Assembly (NCBI GenBank): GCA_045805265.1 | Contig: JBJMLO010000011.1 | Span: 62,001-126,000 of the forward strand | Direction: 5' to 3' | DNA: 64,000 nucleotides | DNA from: JBJMLO01 sp045805265 | Lineage (GTDB): Bacteria > Actinomycetota > UBA4738 > JACQTL01 | Shown here: positions 48,542-57,595 of the stretch, in pieces | How positions within the stretch are numbered: position 1 is the stretch's first letter | Layout of the letters: each line of letters starts with the position of its first letter | Position numbers and translations under genes: made by a program | Notes under the pieces: generated by a model | What the model was told of the DNA's origin: nothing | Databases searched by the model: none | What the model saw: only the letters and a program-made list of their open reading frames with translations

Positions 48542-49459
48542 GTGAAGATCGTCTCGCTGCTGCCGTCGGCCACCGAGATCGTCTACGCGCTCGGGCTGGG
48601 CGACGACCTCCTGGCCGTGACCGACGAGTGCGACTACCCCGAGGACGCCACCAAGAAGCCGGTCGTTTCGCGCAGCGCGCTGCCGAGCGGCCGCCCGCTG
48701 TCCGCCCGGGAGATCGACGACGTCGTCCGCGAGCGCATGGACCAGCAGCAGCCGCTATACCTGCTCGACCGGGCGCTGATCCAGCGGATCCAGCCGGACG
48801 TGATCCTGGCACAGGACCTGTGCCGGGTCTGCGCGGTCCCGTCCGGCGACGTGCAGGAGGCCCTGGCCGACCTGGGGATCGAGGCCGAGGTGCTGTCGCT
48901 CGACCCGAACACGCTCGACGAGGTGATCGAGTCGGTCGCGGTGGTCGGCCGGGCGCTCGGGCGGGAGGAACGGGCCCAGGAGGTCGCGGCGGGCCTCCGG
49001 GCTCGGGTCGAGGCGGTGCGGCGGACCGCGCTGCGCCTCCCCTCGATCCGGGTCCTGGCGCTCGAGTGGTCGGACCCGCCGTTCTCCGGCGGCCACTGGG
49101 TCCCGGACATGGTCGAGATCGCCGGCGGCACCAACCTGCTGTCGGCGAAGGGGGAACCCTCGCGCACGGTGACGTGGCGGCAGATCGCCGACGCCACGCC
49201 CGAGGTCGTCGTGTTCATGCCCTGCGGCTACTACCTGGAGGAGGCGGAGGACGAGGCGGCCCGCCTGTACGCGAACCCCGACTTCGCGGCGACGCCGGCG
49301 GCCCGGGAGGGCGGCGTGTTCGCGGTGGACGCCTCCTCCTACTTCTCCCGCCCCGGCCCCCGCATCGTCGACGGCCTCGAGATCCTGGCGTGGGCCATCC
49401 ACCCTGACGCGTACCCCGATCCGCCCTCCGGCTCGATCTCGCGCATCGTCCGGAGGTGA
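48542..49459 (+). CDS. BtuF-like cobalamin-binding protein without signal peptide
   Basis: A 305-residue protein of the helical-backbone metal/cobalamin-binding fold (VSLLPSATEIVYALGLGDDLLAVTDECDYP, IQPDVILAQDLCRVCAV, GTNLLSAKGEPSRTVTW, PEVVVFMPCGYY). Periplasmic BtuF-type receptors have a signal peptide; none is present here, so the protein should be cytoplasmic, as for a widespread group annotated as cobalamin-binding proteins. It starts at GTG with GGGAGG upstream, 28 bases after E2. A link to branched-chain degradation through B12-dependent methylmalonyl-CoA mutase is possible but inferred. Confidence 0.78.
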   Translation: MKIVSLLPSATEIVYALGLGDDLLAVTDECDYPEDATKKPVVSRSALPSGRPLSAREIDDVVRERMDQQQPLYLLDRALIQRIQPDVILAQDLCRVCAVPSGDVQEALADLGIEAEVLSLDPNTLDEVIESVAVVGRALGREERAQEVAAGLRARVEAVRRTALRLPSIRVLALEWSDPPFSGGHWVPDMVEIAGGTNLLSAKGEPSRTVTWRQIADATPEVVVFMPCGYYLEEAEDEAARLYANPDFAATPAAREGGVFAVDASSYFSRPGPRIVDGLEILAWAIHPDAYPDPPSGSISRIVRR

Positions 49460-49481
49460 CGCCGCACCCGCCCGCCGGCGC

Positions 49482-49487
49482 TACGCT
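49482..49487 (+). promoter_or_regulatory. -10 box, leaderless start of small gene
   Basis: TACGCT, 7 nt before the GTG at 49495. Confidence 0.45.
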
Positions 49488-49494
49488 GTCGGCC

Positions 49495-49704
49495 GTGGGA
49501 CAGCGGCAGAACTACGTGACCCCGGAGGACCTGGGCCGGCGGGTCTCGTTCCAGTTCGAGCTGCCGAACGGATACGTGGGCGAGGCCGTGGGCACGCTGG
49601 AGGACTACGACGCCGCCGCCCAGACCTACCTGGTCAGGAACCGGAAGGACGAGCTCGTGCGGGTCCCGGCGATCCGCGTCCGGTTCGGTCGCGTCGTCGC
49701 CTGA
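49495..49704 (+). CDS. small hypothetical protein
   Basis: A 69-residue protein (MGQRQNYVTPEDLGRRVSFQ...) that looks like one small beta-barrel: alternating strands GRRVSFQFEL, GEAVGTLEDY, TYLVRNRKDELVRVP and IRVRFGRVVA. The pattern resembles small SH3-like or Sm-like folds, but I recognise no family. Leaderless-type promoter directly upstream. Convergent with the receiver gene of the purine cluster. Confidence 0.55.
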   Translation: MGQRQNYVTPEDLGRRVSFQFELPNGYVGEAVGTLEDYDAAAQTYLVRNRKDELVRVPAIRVRFGRVVA

Positions 49705-49833
49705 CCTCCTCGCGGGCCCGAACGCGTTCCCTAGGCCGAAAGGCCGATCCGACCGGGTTCGGAGGACCGAGCGATGTCGGCCCCTTCGCCCGATGACCGG
49801 CCAGGGCGCCCTCGCTACGCTCGTGACGTCCGA

Positions 49834-50241
49834 TCACTCCTGCCGGGGAGGGGGCGGCAGGAGTGACCGGATCGTCCCGATCAGATCGTCCATGTCGAAG
49901 GGTTTCGCGACGAACGCGTCGACGGCGTAGTCCTCGGCCCGTCGGCGGTCGCCGGGGCCGGTGCGCGCCGAGACGACCACCACCCGCGGCCGGGTGAGTC
50001 CTCGCCGGCGGATCTCGTGGAGGACCCCCCACCCGTCCATGACCGGCATCATGAGGTCGAGCAGCATGAGGTCCGGGTTGACCTCCTCCAGCAGCTGCAG
50101 GGCGCTCTGCCCATTCGAGGCGACGAACGTCCGAAACCCCTCCAGCTCCAGGTTGAACCGGACCACCCACACGAGGTCCGCCTCGTCCTCCACGACGAGG
50201 ATCGACCCGGCGTGCCCTTCGGGTTCGTCCGGCTGCTGCAT
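49834..50241 (-). CDS. stand-alone receiver-domain protein
   Basis: A 135-residue CheY-like response regulator with only the receiver domain: acidic pair VVEDEADL, phosphoacceptor Asp in LMLLDLMMPVMDGWGVL, Ser/Thr in VVVVSA and the conserved Lys in FVAKPFDMDDL. It has no output domain, so it must act by contact with another protein or in a phosphorelay. It starts 8 bases after the purM stop and so is likely the last gene of the purF-purM operon. No histidine kinase is nearby. Confidence 0.88.
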   Translation of the reverse strand: MQQPDEPEGHAGSILVVEDEADLVWVVRFNLELEGFRTFVASNGQSALQLLEEVNPDLMLLDLMMPVMDGWGVLHEIRRRGLTRPRVVVVSARTGPGDRRRAEDYAVDAFVAKPFDMDDLIGTIRSLLPPPPRQE

Positions 50242-50249
50242 CGGGCTCC

Positions 50250-51284
50250 TCAGGACGTGCCGAACGGCGTCAGGCGGACCCCGGCCGGCGGCGAGGCCCG
50301 GCCCACCACGTGGGCGTCGTGGCCGGCCTCCCGCGCCGCCGCGATCGCGTCGGTGGCTCCGCCGGCGTCGACCACCAGGATCATGCCGAGCCCCATGTTG
50401 AACGTCGACCACATGTCCCGGTCGGCGACCTCGGCCACCCGTTGGATCAGGCCGAACACCGGCGGCCGGACCCAGGCCGACACGTCGACGTCCGCCCCCA
50501 GCTCCTCGGGGAGCGCGCGGGGCAGGTTCTCGGGGATCCCCCCGCCGGTCACGTGTGCCGCGGCGTGGAGGACCCCCCGGCGGGCCAGCGTCACGACGAG
50601 CGGTGCGTACACGGCCGTCGGTTCCATCAGCTCGTCGGCCATCGTCCGTCCGCCCAGCTCGCCTGGCCGGTCGTCGAGCCGGACGGCGCCCGAGTCCAGC
50701 ACCCCGGAACGCACCAGGCTGTAGCCGTTCGCGTGCAGCCCGCTCGACGCCAGGCCCACCAGCACGTCGCCGGGCCGCACCCGCCGGGGGCCGAGGAGGT
50801 GGTCGTCGTGGACGAGCCCCACGCAGAACCCGGCCAGGTCGAACCGGTCGGGCTCCATCACGCCGGGATGCTCGGCGGTCTCGCCTCCCAGCAGGGCGCA
50901 GCCGGCCCGGCGGCACCCCTCGGCAACGCCCTCGACGACCGCGGCGGCCCGTTCCGGCACCAGCGCGCCCACCGCCAGGTAGTCGAGGAAGAACAGCGGC
51001 TCCGCGCCCGTGCACGCGACGTCGTCGGCGCACATCGCGACGAGGTCGATCCCGATCGTGTCGAGCCGCCCGGTGAGCCGCGCGATCTCGGTCTTGGTCC
51101 CCGCGCCGTCGGTGGCGGCGGCCAGGTGCCGCCCCTCCCCGATCGAGAACAGCCCGGCGAACCCGCCCACCGCTTCAACGGCCTCGGGGCGGGTGGCGCG
51201 AGCGGCGACGCCGGCGATCAGCGACACGGCCTTCGCCGCGGCGTCCAGGTCGACGCCGGCGCGACGGTAGGCCTCGGCGCCCAC
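50250..51284 (-). CDS. purM: phosphoribosylformylglycinamidine cyclo-ligase
   Basis: Closes the imidazole ring to give AIR, step 5 of purine synthesis. The 344-residue protein shows GFAGLFSIG, LAAATDGAGTKTEIA, the ATP-binding IGIDLVAMCADDV, PLFFLDYLAVG, LLGGETAEHPGVM, GLASSGLHANGYSLVR and TGGGIPENLPRALP. GTG start that shares one base with the purF stop codon (TAGTG). Second gene of the purF-purM-receiver unit. Confidence 0.95.
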   Translation of the reverse strand: MGAEAYRRAGVDLDAAAKAVSLIAGVAARATRPEAVEAVGGFAGLFSIGEGRHLAAATDGAGTKTEIARLTGRLDTIGIDLVAMCADDVACTGAEPLFFLDYLAVGALVPERAAAVVEGVAEGCRRAGCALLGGETAEHPGVMEPDRFDLAGFCVGLVHDDHLLGPRRVRPGDVLVGLASSGLHANGYSLVRSGVLDSGAVRLDDRPGELGGRTMADELMEPTAVYAPLVVTLARRGVLHAAAHVTGGGIPENLPRALPEELGADVDVSAWVRPPVFGLIQRVAEVADRDMWSTFNMGLGMILVVDAGGATDAIAAAREAGHDAHVVGRASPPAGVRLTPFGTS

Positions 51285-52705
51285 TACTGTCCGGAGGCGG
51301 GCTGCTCCAGCAGGAGCTTCGTCGGCTCCTGCTCCGGGATGGGCACCGGGTAGTAGCCGTCGAAGCAGGCGCGGCAGAACTCTCCCGACCGGGAGCCGGT
51401 GGCCTCGACCAGGTCCTCGAGCTCCAGGTATGCCAGGGAGTCGGCCCCGACGAACTCCCGGACCTCCTCGACCGACAGGTCGCTCGCCACCAGCTCCTGC
51501 CTGGTCGACATGTCGATCCCGTAGAAGCACGGCCATCGGATGGGCGGCGAGGTGATCCGCAGGTGGATGGCCGCCGCGCCGGCCTCGCGGAGGATCTGCA
51601 CGATCTGCCGCGTGGTCGTCCCACGCACGATCGAGTCGTCGACGATCACCAGTCGCTTCCCCCGGACGGCGTCCGGCATGGGGTTCAGCTTCAGCTTCAC
51701 TCCCCGCTGGCGGAGCGACGGCGCCGGCTGGATGAATGTCCGACCCACGTAGCGGTTCTTCATCAGGCCCTCGCCATACGGGATCCCGGCCGCTGCGGCG
51801 AACCCCTGCGCGGCCGAGTCGGCGGTGTCCGGGACGGGGACCACCATGTCTGCCTCCACGGGAGACTGGCGGGCCAGGCGCGCTCCCATCTCGACTCGGG
51901 CCAGGTGGACGGTGCGGCCGTACAGCCGGGAGTCCGCCCGGGCCAGGTACGCGAACTCGAACAGGCACAGCGCCTTCCGCGGCGACTCCGCGAAGCGCCG
52001 GCTCCGCAGGCCCCGGTCATCGACCATGACCAGCTCGCCGGGTTCAACCTCCCGGACGTACGTCGCGCCGACGATGTCGAGCGCCGCGGTCTCACTGGCG
52101 AAGCAGAACCCGCCGGGCAGCTTGCCGATGGCCAGTGGGCGCAGGCCGTGCGGGTCGCGCGCGGCGAACACGGTCCGCTCGTCCATGAACAGGAACGAGA
52201 ACGCGCCCTCCAGACGGGGCAGGGCGCGGAGCGCGGCCTCCTCGACGCCGTCCTCGATCTGCGCGGCGATCATCGAGGCGACCAGGTCGGAGTCGGTGGT
52301 GGAGCGCCCGGACGGCCGGCCGTCCCGGCCGGTCTCCTCCGCCAGCCGGCGGGTGTTCACCAGGTTGCCGTTGTGGCCGAGGGCCAGCCCGCGGGTGCCG
52401 TCGGTCTTGAACGAAGGCTGCGCGTTCTCCCAGGTCGTCGAGCCGGTGGTGGAGTACCGCGTGTGCCCGATGCCGAGGTCGCCCTGCAGCGTGGACAGCG
52501 TGGCCTCGTCGAACACCTGCGCGACGAGCCCCAGCTCCCGGTACACGAGTATGTTCCGGAGGTCGGACACGGCCATCCCGGCGGATTCCTGTCCCCGGTG
52601 CTGGAGGGCGAACAGTCCGAAGTAGATGAGCCTGGAGATGTCCTCGCCGGGCGCCCACACCCCGAACAGGCCACAGGCTTCGCGCGGGCCTTCGCCGTCC
52701 CCCAT
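51284..52705 (-). CDS. purF: amidophosphoribosyltransferase
   Basis: First committed step of purine synthesis: PRPP + glutamine to phosphoribosylamine. Of 473 residues, the first ten are a propeptide before the N-terminal nucleophile Cys11 (ACGLFGVWAP); then LFALQHRGQESAGMA, LGIGHTRYSTTGST and LALGHNGNLVNT of the glutaminase domain, and VIVDDSIVRGTT, the PRPP-binding loop, in the C-terminal domain. Cysteines in GEFCRACFDGYYP fit the Fe-S-cluster type, as in Bacillus. The TAGCAT box 7 nt before the ATG indicates a leaderless transcript for this operon. Confidence 0.96.
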   Translation of the reverse strand: MGDGEGPREACGLFGVWAPGEDISRLIYFGLFALQHRGQESAGMAVSDLRNILVYRELGLVAQVFDEATLSTLQGDLGIGHTRYSTTGSTTWENAQPSFKTDGTRGLALGHNGNLVNTRRLAEETGRDGRPSGRSTTDSDLVASMIAAQIEDGVEEAALRALPRLEGAFSFLFMDERTVFAARDPHGLRPLAIGKLPGGFCFASETAALDIVGATYVREVEPGELVMVDDRGLRSRRFAESPRKALCLFEFAYLARADSRLYGRTVHLARVEMGARLARQSPVEADMVVPVPDTADSAAQGFAAAAGIPYGEGLMKNRYVGRTFIQPAPSLRQRGVKLKLNPMPDAVRGKRLVIVDDSIVRGTTTRQIVQILREAGAAAIHLRITSPPIRWPCFYGIDMSTRQELVASDLSVEEVREFVGADSLAYLELEDLVEATGSRSGEFCRACFDGYYPVPIPEQEPTKLLLEQPASGQ

Positions 52706-52712
52706 CGATCGG

Positions 52713-52718
52713 ATGCTA
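52713..52718 (-). promoter_or_regulatory. -10 box, leaderless start of purF
   Basis: TAGCAT on the minus strand, 7 nt before the ATG at 52705. The 187-base gap up to purL shows no convincing gene. Confidence 0.55.
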
Positions 52719-52892
52719 GCACCCGTTACGGACGCGGCTTCGGAAGCACCGCTAGATGGACCTTGCGGGCGACGGTCTCGCTCAGGTCGAAGGAGGAGAC
52801 CCGCTCTCGCTCGGCTCGCTCCTCGCTCTGGCCCAGCTCGATGGAGCCGGCGCGTTCGAGCGGAAGCCCTGATCCCGGACCGACTCCGTGGC

Positions 52893-55103
52893 TCAGCGCT
52901 CGCCGAGCAGGCGGGGGATGGCGTCCTCGTAGACCGCCCGGGCCTCGGCGATCGTGAGCTCGAACAGGCTGTCGAACACCATGCGGGGGCCGCCCGTCTC
53001 GCCGAGGCGGGCGAACGGAACGTGGAGGGCGGCGGAGAGATCCTCGAACCGCTGGGCACGCTCCGGTGCGACGCTGACCACGGCGCGGGAGGCCGACTCC
53101 GAGAAGAGGGTGACGTGCGGCGGGAGGTCGCCCGGCAGGGACACCGCGAACCCGGTGTCGGCCGCGATCGCCGACTCCGCCAGCGTGATCGCCAGCCCGC
53201 CGTCGCTGCAGTCGTGCGCGGAGTCGAGCAGGTCGTCGTGGGCGGCCCGCTGCAGCAGGCGGAGCAGCGCGGCCTCGCGGTCGAGGTCGAGCGACGGCGG
53301 CCGGCCGGAGACCCGGCCCAGGATGACCTCGCCGAACTCCGACCCCCCGAGCTCCGCCAGCGTCTCCCCCAGGAGGTACACGTACAGCCCCGGTCGGGGA
53401 AAGCCGGCGCCGACGACCAGCCGGTAGTCCTCGATCAGCCCGAGCATGCCGACCACCGGGGTCGGCCAGATCGCGGAGTCGCCGGACTCGTTGTAGAAGC
53501 TGACGTTGCCGCCCGTGACCGGAGTCTGTAGCGCCCGGCATGCGTCGGCCATCCCCCGGACCGACTCGGCGAAGGCCCACATGACCTCCGGGCGCTCGGG
53601 GTTGCCGAAGTTCAGGCAGTTGGTGACCGCCAACGGTCTCGCGCCCACCGTCGCCACGTTCCGAGCCGCCTCCGCGACCGCGTGGGCCGCTCCCAGGTAC
53701 GGGTTGAGCGCGCCGTACCGGCCCTTGCCGTCGGTGGACAGCGCCATGGCCTTCAGCGTGCCCTCGATGCGGACGATCGCCGCGTCGGCCCCCGGGCCCT
53801 GGACCGTCTGGCCGCCCACGATCGAGTCGTACTGTTCGAACGCCCACCGCTTGCTGGCGACGTTCGGCGAGGCCAGGAGCGTCAGGAACGCCTCGCCGGG
53901 CGGCGTGGTGACCGTGGCGAACGTCGGGTCGTCCTCCGCCATCGCGTCGAGCTCGTCGGGCTCCCGCATGAGCCTGCGATAGGTGGGGCCTTCCTCGGCG
54001 AGCGACCTGGCCGGGACCTCGGCGACGACCTCGTCACCCCGCCGCGCGCGGAGGTTGCCGTGGCCGGCCACGCGCCCGATCACGGCAGGGGGGAGCCCCC
54101 ACTTCTCGCACACGGCCGCGACCTCGTCGAAGCGGTCCGGCTCCACGACGCCGAGCATCCGTTCCTGCGATTCGCTGGTGAGGATCTCGAACGGCTCCAT
54201 CCCGGCCTGGCGCAGGGGCACGGCGTCGAGGTCGACGTCCGCGCCCATGCCCGCGCGCGACGCCGACTCGCTGACCGCGCAGGTGAGCCCCGCGCCGCCC
54301 AGGTCCTGCAGCCCGATGAGCAGGTCGCGCTCGATCAGCTCCAGGCAGCACTCGATGAGGAGCTTCTCGGTGAAGGGATCGCCGATCTGCACCGACGGGC
54401 GGCTGTCCCCGGCATCGTCCTCGATGGTCCGGCTGGCCAGCACGCTCACCCCGCCGATGCCGTCGCGGCCGGTGCGCCCGCCGATCAGCACCAGCAGGTT
54501 CCCCTCGCCTTCGGCGCGGCCCCGCATCAGCCGCTCTGCCCGGGCGAGGCCCACGCACATCACGTTCACCGTCGGGTTCGCGGTGTGGGCGGCGGCGAAC
54601 GCGATCTCGCCGCCCACGGTGGGGACGCCGATGCAGTTGCCGTAGCCGCCGATCCCTCCGACCACGCCGCCCAGCAGCCACCGGTTCCGGGGCTCGGTCA
54701 GCGGGCCGAACCGCAGCGGGTCGAGCAGCGCGACGGGGCGGGCCCCCATGCTGAGGATGTCCCGCACGATCCCGCCGACCCCCGTGGCGGCTCCCTGGTA
54801 CGGCTCGACCGCCGAGGGGTGGGAGTGGGACTCCAGCTTGAACACGGCCGCCACCCCGTCGCCGAGGTCGACCACGCCGGCGTCCTCGCCCGGGCCGACC
54901 AGCACGGCGGGGCCCTCCGTGGGGAGCTTCCGCAGGTGGACCTTGCTCGACTTGTACGAGCAGTGCTCGGACCACATCACCGAGTACATGGCGAGCTCGG
55001 CGCGGTTCGGCTCGCGCCCGAGCGTGGCGACGACCCGGTCGTACTCCTCGTCGGTCAGGCCGAGTGCCCGGTGGAGCGCGTCGGCAGGCGGGGCCTCGGC
55101 CAT
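52893..55103 (-). CDS. purL: phosphoribosylformylglycinamidine synthase subunit II
   Basis: Makes FGAM from FGAR with ammonia supplied by PurQ. At 736 residues it is the small PurL type that needs PurQ and PurS, both encoded just upstream. Marks: MYSVMWSEHCSYKSSK near residue 40, FKLESHSHPSAVEPYQGAATGVGG (ATP site, spread over the motif), LGGVVGGIGGYGNCIGVP, LQDLGGAGLTCA in the first half and HDCSDGGLAITLAE in the second pseudo-repeat. An inverted flavin-oxidase-like gene separates it from purQ, so it probably has its own promoter, which I could not place. Confidence 0.95.
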   Translation of the reverse strand: MAEAPPADALHRALGLTDEEYDRVVATLGREPNRAELAMYSVMWSEHCSYKSSKVHLRKLPTEGPAVLVGPGEDAGVVDLGDGVAAVFKLESHSHPSAVEPYQGAATGVGGIVRDILSMGARPVALLDPLRFGPLTEPRNRWLLGGVVGGIGGYGNCIGVPTVGGEIAFAAAHTANPTVNVMCVGLARAERLMRGRAEGEGNLLVLIGGRTGRDGIGGVSVLASRTIEDDAGDSRPSVQIGDPFTEKLLIECCLELIERDLLIGLQDLGGAGLTCAVSESASRAGMGADVDLDAVPLRQAGMEPFEILTSESQERMLGVVEPDRFDEVAAVCEKWGLPPAVIGRVAGHGNLRARRGDEVVAEVPARSLAEEGPTYRRLMREPDELDAMAEDDPTFATVTTPPGEAFLTLLASPNVASKRWAFEQYDSIVGGQTVQGPGADAAIVRIEGTLKAMALSTDGKGRYGALNPYLGAAHAVAEAARNVATVGARPLAVTNCLNFGNPERPEVMWAFAESVRGMADACRALQTPVTGGNVSFYNESGDSAIWPTPVVGMLGLIEDYRLVVGAGFPRPGLYVYLLGETLAELGGSEFGEVILGRVSGRPPSLDLDREAALLRLLQRAAHDDLLDSAHDCSDGGLAITLAESAIAADTGFAVSLPGDLPPHVTLFSESASRAVVSVAPERAQRFEDLSAALHVPFARLGETGGPRMVFDSLFELTIAEARAVYEDAIPRLLGER

Positions 55104-55205
55104 CAGGGAGCGGACGTGTCGGTGGGCGCCGGTACGGTCATGTGGCAAGAGGATGATAGATGCCCACCGGGCCGCCCGCCGAGGACGGGAAGGAGGCGCT
55201 CGATC

Positions 55206-55697
55206 GTGCGATGGGAGGAGTTCACGACCGTCTGCCCCGAGATCGCGCAGCAGGCCAGGGAGCGGTTCGAGCGCGATCAGCTGGTGCTCCTCGGAACCGT
55301 CACACGGGACGGGTGGCCGCGGATCAGCCCGTGCGAGCTCGACTTCGCCGAAGGGCACCTGTTCCTCGGGATGATGTGGCGTTCGCCGAAGGCGCTCGAC
55401 CTGCTCCGAGGCAGCCCCCTCGCGGTCCACAGCGTCCAGGCCGACCGCCACGCGACCGAGCCCGACATCAAGCTGTCCGGCCACGCCGCGGACGTGGCGA
55501 ACCCGGCGATGCGGGAGGCCTTCCGAGACGCCATCCGCCGGCGCATCGACTGGGCGCCCGAGGAGCCCCGGTTCCACCTGTTCTCGTTCGACATCGAGCG
55601 CGCGGCCGTGCTGGCGTTCGCGAACGACGTGGAGACGGTTACGACGTGGGATCCGGAACGGGGCCTGCGCACCTGGACGAAGCGGGGCGACGAGTAG
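55206..55697 (+). CDS. pyridoxamine 5'-phosphate oxidase-family flavoprotein
   Basis: A 163-residue split-barrel protein (FERDQLVLLGTVTRDGWPRISPCELDF, then GHLFLGMMWRSPKALDLLRGSPLAVHSV) of the PNPOx-like superfamily, which includes FMN-, F420- and heme-binding members. The true PdxH C-terminal motif is absent, so vitamin B6 oxidation is unlikely. It starts at GTG after AAGGAGG. It is on the plus strand between purQ and purL and breaks the run of minus-strand purine genes; its stop codon lies right against the end of purQ. Confidence 0.8.
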   Translation: MRWEEFTTVCPEIAQQARERFERDQLVLLGTVTRDGWPRISPCELDFAEGHLFLGMMWRSPKALDLLRGSPLAVHSVQADRHATEPDIKLSGHAADVANPAMREAFRDAIRRRIDWAPEEPRFHLFSFDIERAAVLAFANDVETVTTWDPERGLRTWTKRGDE

Positions 55698-56402
55698 TCA
55701 GCCCACGCGCTCGATCGCGTGTTCCAGCAGCGAGGCGAACAGCGGCTGGCCGCCGGTCGGGCCGGTGTCGGGGTCCACGGCGTGCTCCGGGTGGGGCATG
55801 AGCCCCACCACGTTCCCCCGCTCGTTGCTGATGCCGGCGATCGAGTTCGCGGCCCCGTTCGGGTTGTGCTCGTCGCCGGTCTCGCCCTTCGGCCCCGCAT
55901 ACCGGAACACCACTAGACCCTCGTCCTCGATCCGCGCGAGCTCGTCGGCCGCCGCCGTGAACTGGCCCTCGCCGTGCTTGATGGGGATCCGGACCAGCTC
56001 GCCGGGCACGAGTCCCGCGCTCAGCACACTGGTGGACGTCTCGACGCGCAGCGTCACGACCCGGCACACGAACCGCAGCGAGCGGTTGCGGAGCAGCGCG
56101 CCGGGCAAGAGGCCGGCCTCGCACAGAATCTGGAAGCCGTTGCAGATGCCCACCACCGGGTGGCCGGCGTCCGCGAACTCGCGGACCGCGGGCATCACGT
56201 CGGCGAAGCGCGCGATCGCCCCGGTGCGGAGGTAGTCGCCGTAGGAGAACCCGCCCGGCAGGATCACCGCGTGGAGCGACGGCAGCGTCAGGTCGCCGTG
56301 CCACACGGGCACGGGCTCGCCGCCCATCGCCCGCACGGCCCGCAGCGCGTCGCGGTCGTCGAGCGAGCCCGGGAACGTGACGACGCCGACCCGCGGCCTC
56401 AC
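55698..56402 (-). CDS. purQ: phosphoribosylformylglycinamidine synthase, glutaminase subunit
   Basis: Class I glutamine amidotransferase that feeds ammonia to PurL. In 234 residues: VGVVTFPGSLDDRDA, LPGGFSYGDYLRTG (oxyanion region), the nucleophile elbow VVGICNGFQIL with the catalytic Cys, and GLMPHPEHAVD with the catalytic His; the final acid lies in the same PEH motif. GTG start overlapping the purS stop (GTGA). Confidence 0.96.
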   Translation of the reverse strand: MRPRVGVVTFPGSLDDRDALRAVRAMGGEPVPVWHGDLTLPSLHAVILPGGFSYGDYLRTGAIARFADVMPAVREFADAGHPVVGICNGFQILCEAGLLPGALLRNRSLRFVCRVVTLRVETSTSVLSAGLVPGELVRIPIKHGEGQFTAAADELARIEDEGLVVFRYAGPKGETGDEHNPNGAANSIAGISNERGNVVGLMPHPEHAVDPDTGPTGGQPLFASLLEHAIERVG

Positions 56403-56701
56403 GGCACCACCTCGGTCTCCTCCGACGAGACCTCGCGGGTCCAGGCCCTGGATCGCATCGGCACGACCTCAGCCGATTCGATGACCGGGTTCGACAGGAG
56501 CCGCCCGGCGATCTCTTCCGCGTCGGTGAGCGCGAGCTCGCCGTTGTCGGCCTCGACGGTCATCAGGAAGCGTTTGCCGGTCCGAACGTTCGACACGTTG
56601 GCCCATCCCATGTGCGGCAACGAATCCTCGATGGCCTTGGCCTGCGGGTCCAGCAGGCCCTCCTTCAACATCACGAGAACCTCGAAGCGGTACGCGATCA
56701 T
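56399..56701 (-). CDS. purS: phosphoribosylformylglycinamidine synthase subunit PurS
   Basis: A 100-residue small subunit that joins PurL to PurQ. The typical beginning RFEVLVMLKEGLLDPQAKAIEDSL and GWANVSNVRTGKRFLM are present. The C-terminus is extended by about 15 residues (SRAWTREVSSEETEVVP) compared with the usual 80-85. ATG and stop overlap purC and purQ. Confidence 0.94.
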   Translation of the reverse strand: MIAYRFEVLVMLKEGLLDPQAKAIEDSLPHMGWANVSNVRTGKRFLMTVEADNGELALTDAEEIAGRLLSNPVIESAEVVPMRSRAWTREVSSEETEVVP

Positions 56702-57579
56702 GCCGCGCCCATCCTTCGCAGGTACTCCTCCCACGGCTCGCCCGTGATGCGTTGGTAGGCCTCGCGGTACCGGTCGGCCGTCTGCTCGACCACGTCGTCG
56801 GGGAGCTCGGGCGCCGGGGGCTCGTGGTCCCAGCCGCTCGCGTCGAGCCAGTCCCGGACGAACTGCTTGTCGAACGAGGGCTGGGGGCCGCCGGGCGCGT
56901 ACCGGTCGGCCGGCCAGAACCGCGACGAGTCCGGCGTGAGCACCTCGTCGCACAGGATGAGCTCGCCGCCCGAGAACCCGAACTCGAACTTCGTGTCGGC
57001 GACGATGACGCCCTGCTCGCCGGCGACCGACGCGCCGCGCTCGTAGACCGCGATCGTGAGCTCCTGCAGCCTCTGCGCCAGCCCCTCGCCGATCAGGTCA
57101 CCGGCGCGCTCGATCGAGATGTTCTCGTCGTGGCCGGTCTCGGCCTTGGTGGCCGGAGTGAAGATCGGCTCGGGCAGCCGGTCGGACTCCCGCAGCCCAG
57201 CAGGCAGCTCGACACCGCAGACCGACCGCGACGCTCGGTACTCCTTCCAGCCCGAACCGCTGAGGTAACCACGAGCCACGCACTCGATCGGGACCATGTC
57301 GGCACGCTGCACGAGCATCGCCCGCCCCGCCAGCTCCTCGTCGCCGCGGAACGGCTCCGGGAACTCCCGCGCGTCGGCCGTGATCAGATGGTTCGGCACG
57401 ATGTCGGCCGTCCGTTCCAGCCAGAACAGGGTCAGCGCCGTCAGGACCCGCCCCTTGTCGGGGATCGCGGTGGGCAGGACGACGTCGAAGGCGCTGATCC
57501 GGTCGCTCGCCACCATCAGCAGGTCGTCGCCGGCCTCGTAGACGTCGCGGACCTTGCCCCGCGCATGCAGTTCGGCCAT
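56698..57579 (-). CDS. purC: SAICAR synthetase
   Basis: Joins aspartate to CAIR with ATP. In 293 residues: GKVRDVYEAGDDLLMVASDRISAFDVV at the N-terminus (ATP-binding strand region), VPIECVARGYLSGSGWKEY, PIFTPATKAETGHDENI (signature) and IVADTKFEFGF, LCDEVLTPDSSRFW. The last segment is long, as in the fungal-type and many actinobacterial enzymes. Start ATG 57579; an in-frame GTG one codon upstream is also possible. Between purB and this gene lies a five-codon frame that overlaps both. Confidence 0.95.
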   Translation of the reverse strand: MAELHARGKVRDVYEAGDDLLMVASDRISAFDVVLPTAIPDKGRVLTALTLFWLERTADIVPNHLITADAREFPEPFRGDEELAGRAMLVQRADMVPIECVARGYLSGSGWKEYRASRSVCGVELPAGLRESDRLPEPIFTPATKAETGHDENISIERAGDLIGEGLAQRLQELTIAVYERGASVAGEQGVIVADTKFEFGFSGGELILCDEVLTPDSSRFWPADRYAPGGPQPSFDKQFVRDWLDASGWDHEPPAPELPDDVVEQTADRYREAYQRITGEPWEEYLRRMGAA

Positions 57580-57595
57580 CACACCCACCAGAGCA

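Noticed and set aside
52720..52892. A small gene between purL and purF
   Set aside because: A minus-strand frame ending at 52726 reads through purL in another frame; it has no start codon or ribosome-binding site within the gap and no family resemblance.
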